Assembly (NCBI RefSeq): GCF_020360975.1
Contig: NW_025408671.1
Location: 310,001 to 374,000 of the forward strand
Direction: 5' to 3'
Source: Hirsutella rhossiliensis
Lineage: Eukaryota; Ascomycota; Sordariomycetes; Hypocreales; Ophiocordycipitaceae
DNA length: 64,000 bases
The notes beneath the pieces were generated by a model. That model ran no database searches. It was not told the origin of the DNA and saw only the letters and a program-made list of their open reading frames with translations. How positions within the stretch are numbered: the first letter of the stretch is position 1; each line of letters begins with the position of its first letter. A program made the position numbers and the translations under genes. Below are positions 25,641-36,604 of this stretch, piece after piece.

Positions 25641-25745
25641 AAGCAGAGGGGGTAGTTATTATAATATAGGTAATATAAGCGTAATAGTATAGGCAGAGAT
25701 AAAAATAGCGTTTATTATAGGGTAGAGCCCTTAAACTACCTAGGC

Positions 25746-26666
25746 TTATTCCTTATCGTTATTATTACCCTTATTATTATTATCTTTATTATCGTCGTCC
25801 TTATTAGCTTCCTCCTTCTTATTAGCGGCGGCGGCGGTCTTTAAGGCGCTAAGGCGGCCCTTTAAGCCTATAAGCTAGTCGGCGGCGGCGGCGGCTCTAA
25901 GGGTAGAGGAGCGGCGGCTAGCGGCGGCGGTAAGGGCAGCGGCGGTAGCGGAGGCGGGCACGGCTAAGGGGACCGCTAATAGGGCGATAAAGGTAGTATC
26001 CCTAGCGCTAGGTACGTTAGAGGCGAAAGTAAGGGAGCGGAGGAGTAAGGACCTACTTAGGCATAAGGCCCTATCGCTCGAGGGCGCAGAGGTTACGGTA
26101 GGCGGCGGCGGCAGTAGTAAGGCGCTTCTTAGTAGCCCCCTACGCTTACCCGTATAAGCTAGCCTTTTAGGCCGACGCCGTAGCGAGTAGGACGGGAGGC
26201 GCCGCCTTATAAGCGCGGCCGGCGCGCGCGTACTAGTAGTAGCTGCCGCCGCGGCGGCGCCCGGCCTAGTCGGAGTAGTCGAGCTCCTATAACGTATAAC
26301 GTATATAGGGGGCTAAGCGGGCGGCGCCGGCCTATACTTAGCGCTTATACTATAGGAGGTTAGCGGATAATATCTATTATGCTTACCTAACTATAGACTT
26401 ATAGGGGTAGCGGAGATAGAGGTAGGGGCCGAGGGGCCGGGCGTTATAGGTAGCGGCGGGGACGGCGTCGTTACCCTAAGGGGCAACGTAAGGGCGAATA
26501 GCGTAGTAGAGGCGGCGGCGGCGGCGGTAGGAGCGGTAGTAGCGGCGCGGGTAGGAGCAGCGGCAGCGGCGGAGTTATCGTCGGCCGCGGCTAGTATAGC
26601 GTCGACGAACGACTCTATATACTCTAAGAAGGAGGAGGTAAGAGAGGGAGAGGTAGATATATTTAT
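25746..26666 (-). pseudogene. Antisense reading frame between pol and 3' LTR of gypsy copy B
   Basis: Reading the minus strand from ATA (mutated ATG) at 26666 to TAA at 25746 gives 306 codons with very few stops. Near the start: STSPSLTSSFLEY and ESFVDA. A long Ala/Thr/Pro-rich part follows, with runs encoded by GCC repeats (26505-26535, 25830-25925), then a basic segment (LRRRPKRLAYTGKRRGLL). The C-terminus is strongly polar (NKKEEANKDDDNKDNNN). The same frame, position and length exist in copy A. GC content is far above that of the flanking pol because CpG-rich GCC/GCG codons are not RIP targets. I do not recognise the protein; a nucleic-acid-binding or accessory role is only a guess from the basic and acidic segments. 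Confidence 0.65.
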
Positions 26667-27225
26667 CGTAGAAGTTAGCTTAATAGAATACGGCCTCTTA
26701 CTTAATAAGGCGCGGAACTTATCGGTTAAAGTTATTATTATTATTAGGGCCGTTATTACTACTACTACTACTACTATAAGTATACGTTAATAGAGCGGCC
26801 TATATAGCTAGGAACGGACTAACGCCCTAGGTAGAGCGGAACTTACTTATTAATATTACTACTATAGTTAAAGAAAGGAAAGAAAGAAGGGAAGGGGGAA
26901 GGGGGGGATGCCGCCTTATATACCCCTTAGTAGAGGATACTGCCTAAGGTAGAGGGGACGGGCAACCTAAGGCTTACGTAGGTCTAGACCGGCCGCCGGC
27001 TACCTAGGGGCGTATATAATAGGTTACGCCCCTATTTAAACGGCTAGCTAGCTAATAAGTATAGAGCTAGGTTCCGGCTACCTAGGCTAACGGGCGCGGG
27101 GATAATAGGGCTAGTAGGGCCGGCTCGATTAATAGGAAAGGGTAAGGAAGAGCTAGCGGTATAGGCCTAATTATATAGGAGCGGATAATAAGGTAGCCCT
27201 ACGCTACGCTTAAGGGAGGGTATTA

Positions 27226-27411
27226 TATAAGAGTTTTTAACTATTATAGGTAATAGGCTTAAGCTATAGCCTAAGCTATATAGTTATATATAGAGGGCCG
27301 GATCTTATATATATAGGGGTAGGCTAGCCGCATATAAAAGAGCTCTATATAGCTTATTAATATTATCTTATAGACGGTACTTATATATACGCCTTTACTT
27401 ACTCTATAATA
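27226..27411 (+). repeat. 3' LTR of gypsy copy B
   Basis: 186 bp, direct repeat of 20424-20609, followed directly by the target duplication AAAAT and the resumed copia copy 2 sequence. Confidence 0.8.
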
Positions 27412-30400
27412 AAAATAGCTAAAAAAGGTAAGGAGCCTACCTTTTATTAGTATTAGTATTTCTCTTACTCCCTAGCTTAAAAGGATAGATTAAGTAAAAG
27501 CTCTTTATTTAATATAGGTATAAAAGGAAGCTTCTTATTAAGGGAATTAAGGAGGAATTTATAAGCGACGTTATCGATATAGGCGTCCTAAGTAAGCTAG
27601 ATAGTCTATTAAGACCTATTTTAAAGGATTTATATCCTTAGGAACTACTTTAGCTCCCTTAGCTTAGTTATCTTATACCTTTATTATAGGCCTTATATAG
27701 CTTCCTTAGTAGTAGCTTCTTTCTCTTTTAAGTAATCCTAAATAATATTATTAATATAAAATAATACTATAATTTTACCCTTTTATATTATATATAGTTT
27801 CTAAGGGACTTCCTTAAAGCTTAGGGCTTTAAGGGAACCTATTAAATGCTATTACTAAAGAAAGGGTAATCTTTATAGTTTATATAGAGCTTTCCTAAGC
27901 TATAGAACCTTTCCTAGCTATTAGAAACTAAGAGGAAGTTATATATAAATAACTTCTTTTTCCTTAAAAGGGTAATTAATAAAGGCGTTAACTATATTTA
28001 TCTAATTAAGCTCGAAGTCGAATTATACTACTATAGCTATAAAGGTCTAAAAAGACATTCTTACTAAGGTAGTTACCTTAGTAGGTAAATCCCCTTTTTC
28101 CTATTAATTCCTATAAATAACTAGCTAGGCTTTATACTTATAAAGGAAGCTATATTTACTAGTCTTATAAATAAAGACCTACTTATAGCTAAGGACTTAT
28201 TTTCCTCTTACTTTTTTTTAAGGACCTCTTTAAAAGACCCTATCTCTTTATATAAAGCTAGGTAGTCTTTCTAAGCCTAGAAAAACTAGTCTTTAAAGGG
28301 GTGTTTTTCTAGCTACTTTTAATTTACTAGTAGGTCTAGGAGGTCTCTTTTATATACCTTCCTTACTAATATTAGCTTAAAAAGCTAGGCTACTATAAAC
28401 GCTCTATAGGAACTATCTTTTATTAGCGTTAGATAAAAGTCGGAAAAATAATTAAAATAAGGGAAAGGTTAGTTTTCTTTAATAACTATATCGGGCCCTA
28501 TACCTTCCTTTACTTCTTAAAGTAAGGATAAAAAAGTAGCTAGGTAATCCTTTAAGAGAGGTGCCTTTCCTACCCCCTTAAGGGTTAAGATAGGAAGACT
28601 AACTAAAAAAGCTACTTTTAAATCTTCTTCTTATTTTATAAGAGGAGGCGTAGGAAGGTAAGCGTATTCTAGCTCTACCGCTTTCTTATAGTCTCCTTCT
28701 TTATTTAGATTATTTAATCTAGTAGCTTCCTTTTCTTTTTCTTCTTTAAAGTTAGCGTTATCCTTAACTACTTTAATATTAGTTTCTTCTTCTATTTCCT
28801 CGTTTAGGGCCTCTTTTTATAACTATTTAAAAGGAGGGATTTAGATCTTTTAAATTAGCTAACGTTATAAGAGTAAGAGGGGCTATTAATCCCTCTTTCC
28901 GTTAAAGAAGCTAGATTTATTAAAGATTATATCCTTAGTTATAATAACCTTTTATAAAAGAGGAATCTAGATCTAAAAGATATTTATAGAATTATAGCCG
29001 ACGAGGTAACTAATAAAGGCTCTAGGATTAAGCTTTCTTTTCTTCTTCCTTTTTACCTATATATCGGTAGTTATAGCGTATACCTTATAGCTATAGGTAT
29101 AAAGGTAGGCTAGTAAGGCCCTCTTTTTTATAAAGAGCTTAAGGGAAGATACTTAGTTTATTCCTTAGGTATTAATAAAGGTCTCTAGGTCCCTATAGTC
29201 CCTTAGGCTCCTAGGGACCCTTAAGGTCTAGTTCTAAAAGTAATAGGTAGTCTTAACGACTTCCCTTTAAAGGTCGTATAAAAGCCTTATAGTAAGTCTT
29301 ATTATATAGGCCCTTTTTATTATAGCACCCTTTAATCTTTCTGCCCCTCCGTTTTAAGCCTAGGTATTTAGTACTAATAGAAGGGGTAAAATACCCCTTT
29401 TTCGAAGCTAATTTAAGATATCCTTTATAAATAGCTCTTTATTAGACTATATCTTCTTTACCTTATAGCTAAAGTAGGATTTTATTTAGTTAACGAAGTC
29501 TTAGAGGGTAAGCTAATTATACTTAGGTAGGTCTATAAGAAATAAGGGAAAACTATCCTTAAAAAGGCGTCTATAAAAAACATTACCTTAATAAAGCTTT
29601 CTTAATCCTTAGAGATATTAGTTTAGTCGACCTAAATTTCCTTATATTACTAGTCCGGCCGTAAATAAGTTCGTTTAGAAATTCGACTCTTAGTCTTTCC
29701 TTAGCTATAGTATTTATATTCGACGGTCTTTAGGCCCCTTATTTATACGCCCTATTATAGGCCTAGCGTATATAAAGCTAGGGGGCCTAGGTAACTAAGT
29801 CGTACGTGCTAAAGAAGGCCGTCTCCTTAGGCTACTAAAAGAGGCTCCTTTATAGTAGACCTATTCCTCCTAGTAAGGAAATCTAACTTCTTAAGTAATT
29901 CCTTCCTAAGGATAGGTTAGAATTCGAGAATAAATTAACTAAATTTCTCCTCGATAAACTTAATAGTTTAATTTCTTTAAACTAGCTTTATAGGCTTAGA
30001 CGTTATATCCTAAAAGATTCCTTCCTTTTAAAGAAAGCGGAAGGAAATTAAGCTTATTAAAAATTAAGGGTAAAAAGCTACCCTTTTTTATCGAAGAATT
30101 TATATAGACCTATTAGGTAATTTTATAGTAAAATTCACCCTTCTATATCCTTTTATCTATATAGTTAATTCCCCGGTAATAAGATATTCCCTTTATACCT
30201 TCTTAAAGAACTAGAATTATAAGAGTATATTATAGATATTAAGGGAAGTACTAAAGTTAAGGATAGCTGATTTTTATAGGGGATAGTTAGAGGGTCTTAA
30301 TAGGTAGTCTTACTAATCTATAAGGAAGATAAAGGCCGGATTTACTATACTAACGATTTTTCCTTAAATTTATAGCTTAAATAAGGGCAGCGGTATTATT

Positions 30401-31790
30401 AGTTACTATTTCTTAGTAACCTAAATCTCGTCTATCTTCTTCTATAACGAGGGGTCCTCCTTAAGAGACTATTATACTATTTCTTATAGCCTCTTTAAAG
30501 GGTTAACTCTTTTAGGTCGGTTTTCCTTAAAGACCTATTAATAGTCTTCTAGCCGATAAGGCTTTTTATATACTTAGTAGGTAGGTCGATTCCTCTTTAT
30601 TTATTTCTTCGAGGAATCCTTATCCCGGTCTAGAAGGTCTGCTTAAAAACCCCCCCTTTTTACCCCTTATTACTAATTTTAATAAAGAGGTTCGATTTCG
30701 ACTAGTTCCTTAATTTTTCGACTAACGGACTAAAAGGTCTATTAAGGGACTAGTTAGGCTGATCTTACTAACGGGACCGGGCCTAGAGTAAAAGGCGGAG
30801 CTAGGGCTAGGACTAAGGCAGTAGTTAAAGATAGGGTTAAGGCTCTTAAGGGAGGAGGAGCTAAAGGAGCAATAGTAGTAGTAGTAGGGGCTATAGTAAT
30901 AAGGGCTATAGCAGCTATAGGTCGAACTATCTAGGTTAAGTACTAGCTATAAAGGAATAAGACTACTTACTATTATACTTTAGTAGCCTCTTTATTTAGC
31001 TCTTAGCTAGTATTTTAAAAGATAGTCGAGTAACCGTTACTAATAGGCTTAATTAGTAGAGATATATCCTATAGCTACTAGCCGGAAAGAGCTTTTATTA
31101 AGAAGTATTAGTTAGCTTCCTTAAGGATTTCTTCCTACTTAGCTAGCTATAAAGAAGCTTATAGGTTCCTAGTAAAAAAGGCTCTTAGGTATACTATATA
31201 GGTCTTCTTAATATAATTAGTTATATAGCTCCTTAAGGGAGCTATTAAGGTCTCGAGCTTTAAAAGCTACTACTTAGAAGTCTCTTCCTTTTAAAAAGAG
31301 ATTAGCTTTATAGTACTAATAGATTCCGTTATCGCTATATAAGCAGTAGTTAGTAGCTTTATCTTATAAGGTATTCCTTTTAATAACTTTTATAGTTACC
31401 TAAGGTAATAGAAAAAGCTCTCTACTATATAGAGGTTAGCTTAGAAAAGAAGGTAGCTCCCTCTATAAAGTCTATTACCCTAAGATAAAGAAGGGGCTTA
31501 AGAGGGTCCTACTTATTAAAAAGACTAAATTATAGATAGTTCTATCTATATAAGCCCGTAGCTCCTTTACCTACTTATCTTAATCTTAGGGCTTAGCTAG
31601 AATCGTCTTATAGACTATAGGGATAGTAAAGGAGTTAGTTTTTATTATTATTATAAGGAAGGGTAGAAAAGTTAAGTAAAAATCGGCTTTTTTAGTAAGA
31701 GGGGTAAAAGGAAGCTATAAAGGATATAAGAAAGGTGCCTTTTATAGTAGCTAGAAGGTATAAGAATACTATGCCTCCTAGGCTTATAAC

Positions 31791-32253
31791 TCTTATAAAG
31801 AGAGATATAAAAAGTATATAAAAATATATAAAGGTAAAATTAAGAGTTAAGGGTTAGATAGGTAGGGTAGAGATATATAATTCTTATAAGGGCAGTAATT
31901 ATAGTAAGGGAGTAATTATTATATTACCTTAATTATTTTTCTTTCCTTTATCTAACGCCCTTTTTTATACTTATCTAGTATCTTAATTAATAAAAAAGAT
32001 CCTACTTAAAGAAGCTATTAATATCCTTTTAACTACTAAGCTTTTTACTAGTTTTTCCCCTCTATTTTAGCCGTTACTAGTATATCCGTTTTATCTCTTA
32101 CTATATATACTTCCCTTTATACTCCTACCCTCCTTTTTATACTTCTTTTTAGCTTCTTCTTCCTTCCTTTATACTAAGTGTTTTTAGCTTCCTTAGTCCC
32201 TCTTACTAAGAGATATCTCTAAGAACTATTAAATTAAGCTATGCTTCGCGATA
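31791..32253 (-). repeat. LTR of copia copy 2 (5' LTR in the sense of transcription)
   Basis: 463 bp, from TCTTATAAAGAGAG to CTTCGCGATA, same length as the partner at 18925-19387. Confidence 0.75.
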
Positions 32254-32283
32254 GTAAGAGATAAGATAAATATACTAGTAATA

Positions 32284-32327
32284 AGTCCCTGCACATAGAA
32301 ATGGGCACCCCCCTGTTTTGGGCACCC
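32284..32327. repeat. Left 44-bp terminal inverted repeat
   Basis: Identical over 44 bp to the reverse complement of 34088-34131. Contains two GGGCACCC-type motifs that could be transposase binding sites. Confidence 0.92.
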
Positions 32328-32372
32328 CAAAAAAATCACGACCATTTTCAACACCATTAATTCAATCCCTTC

Positions 32373-33977
32373 TCACTGCCCACCACCGTGCACTACGATA
32401 CAATCGTCACCTATTTCTGAAACCTCAGCTTCGGTTTCATCAGATTCTTCATTCTCAGCTGCGTTCACCTCCTCCTGCGCCCGTCGTATTGCCTCAATAT
32501 TGGCGAACCTCGAATTCGGGCTCGTGACCACCCTCTTCCTTTTTTTCGGCTTGACGGCCGCCAATTGTGTTTCCAGTGCCTGAATCTGCAATTGAGCTTT
32601 TGCTAAAAGGCCATCCTTCTCGTCAAACCCTTTGTGATCTTCCTGAACAGCAATCTCTTCGTGGGCACGTCGTCGTCAGCTGGTTGAATTGAACTACCTG
32701 AACCTTCAGATCTTGCGAGCGCCTCGGGTCGACCACGCAATCTGGGATGTGTCTGATTGCCAGTCACTGGTGGGTAAGTGGCTATTGAATGCATTGGCCA
32801 CATTTTTCGCGTTCTTTTGCGTCTGTTGCTGTTCTCCAGCAGAAGAGGGCTCAAAAGTGGCTTCGCCATCGACACCGGCCACAACCCGTCGCTTTCCAGC
32901 CACCCTTGATGTTTGACACAGTGAGCGCTTGCTCGCGTGCTTTCTGGTAGCAGGAAAGAAAGTTTTGCTTGCCGACTGGGCTTGAATCGGTCAGGAGGCT
33001 GAGAAATCCGACCTGTTTGCGGTAGTAGTGCTTAAGAGCGAGAAGACAGACAAATCGAGCGGTTGCAACACATGAGAGGTATGGGGAGGTAAGAAAAGAA
33101 GGTGAATCTGATGCTGGTAGCATAGATACATGAAGTCAACCGTCTCGTGACTTCCGTGGCCGTCCAATACTAGCAGTCTTCGCTCCGAAGGGTCGGGTGG
33201 CTGGGTTCTTGGAATGAACACCTTTCGAGCCACTCCACCGCAGTTTGGTCCGAAGTCCAGCCGTTCTTTGTCGCAGTGAATTGCCAGTCACTAAAAGTAC
33301 TGAGATCTTCTGGGAACCACTGTTGCTGGACCGATTTGCCCTTGAAAATGACGAGTGGAGGGAGGAAGGTGCCGGCAGCGGACACGCACTCGATGAACGA
33401 CGTCCAGACCCGAGAACCAGGCGTCTTCTTTTGTACAGATCGTTTTTCAGCACTGCCAACGACCAGGCCATTCTCCCAAGTCCTTCCATGATGCCTGCTT
33501 CATCCATGTTGTACCTGTTCTCCGGCTTAATAGCCAGAATCTCGGGAAGGAAGAAATTGTTGAACCAAGGCCGAATTACTCGGTAGAAGCGCCGTTGACA
33601 CGCGCAGAGTCTCTGTGATGGCACTTCTGGGTCCGAACTGCAGGATTTCGTCTTAAAAATGCTTGCATCCAGTGTTTTCCGAGCGGTGTGTGGTCTCCTT
33701 TGACGGCGAGCATGCGCTGCGCGAACTGCCTGATCTGCGAGTGAGTGGGAGGAAGGCCCAAGGCGTCCTGAATGAGAATCCATTCGGTAAGTTGCTTTTC
33801 CTGTGTCTGAGAAAGCCTCTGAAGAGCAGAAAATGCATCCTTTCTGCATTCGTGACCATGCATGCGATTGTAAAGAGTTGCCCTCGGGACGCCCCAATCG
33901 CGAGCAGCCTTCTTGGCGGATCCGCCATTGGCGATTGCCTCAAGGGCGCTGTGAATGTCAGACTCTGTATATTTCAT
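32373..33977 (-). pseudogene. Pogo/Fot1-family DDE transposase with six frameshifts
   Basis: Starts at ATG 33977 (MKYTESDIHSALEAIANGG, a Psq-type helix-turn-helix) and continues with a CENP-B-like DNA-binding domain (LPPTHSQIRQFA, GKHWMQAFLRRNP). The DDE domain follows: NMDEAGI, LVLDGHGSH and LQPLDLSVFS, with 35 residues between the second and third Asp (DD35D). All three catalytic residues are present. A lysine-rich C-terminal region ends at 32373. The frame must be shifted six times, near 33580, 33474, 33223, 33038, 32883 and 32626. Each shift is the loss of one base, each at or beside a short homopolymer. Adding six bases gives 1611 nt, or 536 residues, normal for the family. There are no RIP-type stops. 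Either recent decay or homopolymer sequencing errors explains this. Confidence 0.88.
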
Positions 33978-34087
33978 CAGTAGTGGCTTGAAGACACATG
34001 CGTCAATTTTTTAGCAGATTGGATGCGTTTCCGCGGTGAAATTTGCTGTTGAAGTTGACGCAGCCGTTTAGGTTGGGCACCCATCTT

Positions 34088-34131
34088 GGGTGCCCAAAAC
34101 AGGGGGGTGCCCATTTCTATGTGCAGGGACT
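34088..34131. repeat. Right 44-bp terminal inverted repeat
   Basis: Perfect inverted copy of 32284-32327, followed by the TA target duplication at 34132-34133. Confidence 0.92.
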
Positions 34132-34413
34132 TAGCTAAAAAAGAAAGGAAAAACTAATAAAAAGCTTAGTAGTTAAAGGGATATTAATAGCTTCTTTAAG
34201 TAGGATCCTCTTTATTAATTAAGATGCTAAAAAATATAAAAAAGGGTATTAAATAAAAGAAAGAAAGAGAATTAAAGTAATATAATTATTACTCCCTTAC
34301 TATAATTACTACCCTTATAAGAATTAAATATCTTTACTTTACTTATTTAACCCCTTACTTTTAATTTTACTTTATTATATTTTTATATACTTCTTATATC
34401 TCTCTTTATAAGA

Positions 34414-34980
34414 ATAGTAATAGATTTTAAAGCGCTTTTATAACTTTTTATTATTATTTAAGTTTTAAGAAGTAACTAAGCTTAACCTATATAAGCTAAA
34501 AGTAAACTATAAAGTTATACCTTATATTAATAAGAAGGGATAAGAGCTACTTATTTTATTTAGGCCGCTTTATAGTATATTATATATAGAGCTATTAATA
34601 CTAAAAAAAGATACTAAGGGACCTCTTAAGTAAGGGATTTACTTAAGTAAGTAGCTTTAAAGTAAGGGCGCTAGTTTTATTTATATATAAGCTAAAAAGT
34701 AAGATATAGTTCTATTAAGACTATAGGGCCTTAAACGTAATTATAAAGCTAAATTACTACCCCTTCCCTTTAATCTTAAATATACTTTATAAACTCTTAA
34801 AGGTAAAGTAGTTTATAAAGCTATATATAAAGTAAGCGTTTTATAAAGTATAAATTATAAAGGGATATAAGTAAAGAATAGTATTTTATATATATTATAG
34901 CTTATTTAAGTAGCTTATAACGCCCTTTAGCTTTTTTAAAGCGCTTATTACTTTTTAGTATTATATTAATAATATACTTA
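34414..34980 (+). mobile_element. Gypsy copy C, fragment 3 (start of RT)
   Basis: Homologous to about 12789-13355 of copy A, from TAGTAATAGATTTT to the segment before the YIDD box (TATTATATTAATAATATACTT). It stops inside reverse transcriptase, where a (TAA)n-tailed element is inserted, and continues at 36605. Confidence 0.7.
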
Positions 34981-36604
34981 ATAGGGCCTTAAATATAATA
35001 AGCGCCTTACCCTTACCCTTACTTTTCCCCTTACTAAAGGAAGCTAGACTAAGCTTAGTATAATTATCGCTATTATCTTTACTATTATAGTTATTACTAG
35101 TAATAAGATAGAAATAGTTAGCGAGATTATTAACTACTATAAGGGTCTTTTAAGTAACTAAGAGCGACTTAGGCCTAACCTAGGCTAGGGTCTTAATAGT
35201 ATCGCTAAACTTACTTAGGTACTTCTCTAAAGACTTATATATATAGTAGGTATTATTTATAAAATAGGTAAAAGCTAAGGTAAGCGTTTTAATATTCTTA
35301 GCTACTATAGCTAGACTAAGGGTAAACTCGCTTAATATACTCTTACCTTTAGTAGCGAGGGCCTTTTATCTAGTATAAATATAAGTCTTTAGAATAGCGC
35401 AGTAAAAGCGCTCTTATACTAAACCCTTAATAAGAGAGATATAGTTAACCTTAGACTATACTTAGTAGAGGGAGTATATAGCCTCTTTGCCCTTAAAAGT
35501 AATATAAATATAGATAGGCACCGAACTTAGACCGTACTATAGTAAGATAAGGATACTTACTTAGTAATAAGACTAGTTAAAGTTAGTATAAGCGATATAT
35601 ACTTTAGCCTTTATAGCTAGTAAAGTTAGTAAAAGTATTAAAGGTAGGACCGACCTAAGATATATCTAAGACTATTACTTATAAGACTAGTTTTAATAGC
35701 TAGCGAAGGACTTATAGGTAAGCCTCTTAGTAAGGCGCTTAATATATATAAAATATAAGATAGAGCGCTTTAAACCCGCTATAATAGCAACCTTTTTATA
35801 GGAAGAGGGCTTAAGAGGAGGTAAGCCGCTACTACCTTAGCTAGTATCTTAGTTAGATATTATAAGATAAAGGTAAGAGATCTAAGTATAGTACTAGTAA
35901 GACCTAAGGACGGTAAAATAAGATAGGTAGGACTTTAAGCTTATATAAGGGATAATAAATAAAGAGGTAAGAGGGGGTAAAAATAAAGCTATAAGGGGAG
36001 GGTAGGTATATATATATATAAACTAAGCGCGCGTAATTAATAACTATATAATAAATAGTAAATATAAGCCGCTGCGCCCTTAATTAGGAAGTTATATAGC
36101 TAGATAGGAACCGATTTTAATTAATAGGGCTAGCTAACCGAATTTCGATTAGCCGGCCCTACCTAAGAGCGACTTATACTAGCGCCTAGCTTAGTAATAG
36201 ATATTACTTACCCTATTAACTAACTAACTAATAGGCCGATATAACTATAGCTATATAATAGTAACGTAGGAGCTATAAGAAATATAAGCGCTTATAAGTT
36301 AGGCCCTTAAAGAGAGACTATTACCTATAACCCTAGGCCTAGGCTCGTAAGCCTAGGCCGCGGCCGCTTAAGATAAATATAGCTATAGCTTAAAAGGGCC
36401 TATACTAAAATATAAATATATAGGAGAAGCTTATAATAGCTAGTATAAATTTCCTATATATTAATACTAAGACCTTATTTAAGGTAGACCTATATTAAAA
36501 GAAGGGAGGGTTTTCCCTTAAGTACTTTAGTTTTTCCCTTTTATTTAATATTAAAGTTCTAAATACCTCTAGCTAGGTCCTTAGTATAATCTTAATAATA
36601 ATAA
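34981..36604 (+). mobile_element. LINE-like insertion with (AAT)n tail, truncated
   Basis: A 1624-bp insert in gypsy copy C, flanked by a direct repeat of up to 14 bp (34967-34980 and 36605-36618; part of it merges with the simple-repeat tail). The right end is (AAT)n, preceded by about 100 bp nearly identical to the end of 3196-3968. The whole insert matches the reverse complement of about 45115-46760. Variable target duplication, simple-repeat 3' tail and truncation of the other end fit target-primed reverse transcription. A TATATATATATA run lies near 36010. No RT domain is present in this piece. Confidence 0.55.

Larger units (their letters stand above)
20424..27411 (+). mobile_element. 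Full-length Ty3/gypsy retrotransposon, copy B, RIP-mutated
   Basis: A 6988-bp element with two 186-bp LTRs (20424-20609, 27226-27411), inserted in the internal region of copia copy 2. The flanks GAAAT (20419-20423) and AAAAT (27412-27416) represent a 5-bp target duplication. The empty site can be read in copia copy 3 at about 38760-38775 (TAGTAGAAATAGCTAAAA). Order: gag, pol on the plus strand, then an antisense frame before the 3' LTR. RIP is lighter than in copy A, making this the best copy for reading motifs. Confidence 0.85.
18925..32253 (-). mobile_element. Ty1/copia retrotransposon, copy 2, RIP-mutated and split by gypsy copy B
   Basis: Two 463-bp LTRs (18925-19387, 31791-32253) flank an internal region colinear with copia copy 3; without gypsy copy B it is about 6.3 kb. 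The coding strand is minus, as judged from copy 3, where the reverse transcriptase is readable. It is flanked by ATAAG (18920-18924) and GTAAG (32254-32258). Both are RIP derivatives of GCGAG, which is what unmutated LTR copies have at this point, so the element inserted into an older solo LTR. RIP is heavier than in copy 3. Confidence 0.75.
32284..34131 (-). mobile_element. Fot1/pogo-type DNA transposon, not RIP-mutated
   Basis: A 1848-bp element with perfect 44-bp terminal inverted repeats (32284-32327 and 34088-34131, starting AGTCCCTGCACATAG) and TA target duplications (32282-32283, 34132-34133), the Tc1/mariner-pogo hallmark. Its base composition is normal, with plentiful CA and TG, in sharp contrast to the flanking RIP-mutated copia LTR, so it arrived after the last RIP episode or escaped it. 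One transposase gene on the minus strand fills the element but carries six single-base deletions. The second pogo-type element in the window (51910-53762) is a clear relative at protein level but has different terminal repeats. Confidence 0.92.
18746..34413 (+). mobile_element. Copia solo LTR in inverted orientation, split by later insertions
   Basis: Two pieces (18746-18924 and 32254-34413 minus a DNA transposon) together form one complete copia LTR of about 480 bp in the orientation opposite to the other copies. The left piece starts TATTATAAAGTATAG, which corresponds to the reverse complement of the LTR end TGTCGCGAAGCGTAG with CpG positions mutated. The right piece ends TTTATAAGA. It is bounded by a 5-bp target duplication in gypsy copy C (ATAAT/ATAGT). 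Copia copy 2 (18925-32253) is inserted within it, and so is the Fot1-like element (32284-34131). Confidence 0.7.

Noticed and set aside
33136..33991. Other frames overlapping the Fot1-like transposase on both strands
   Set aside because: The plus-strand frames are shadows. The minus-strand frames are pieces of one frameshifted transposase and are annotated together.
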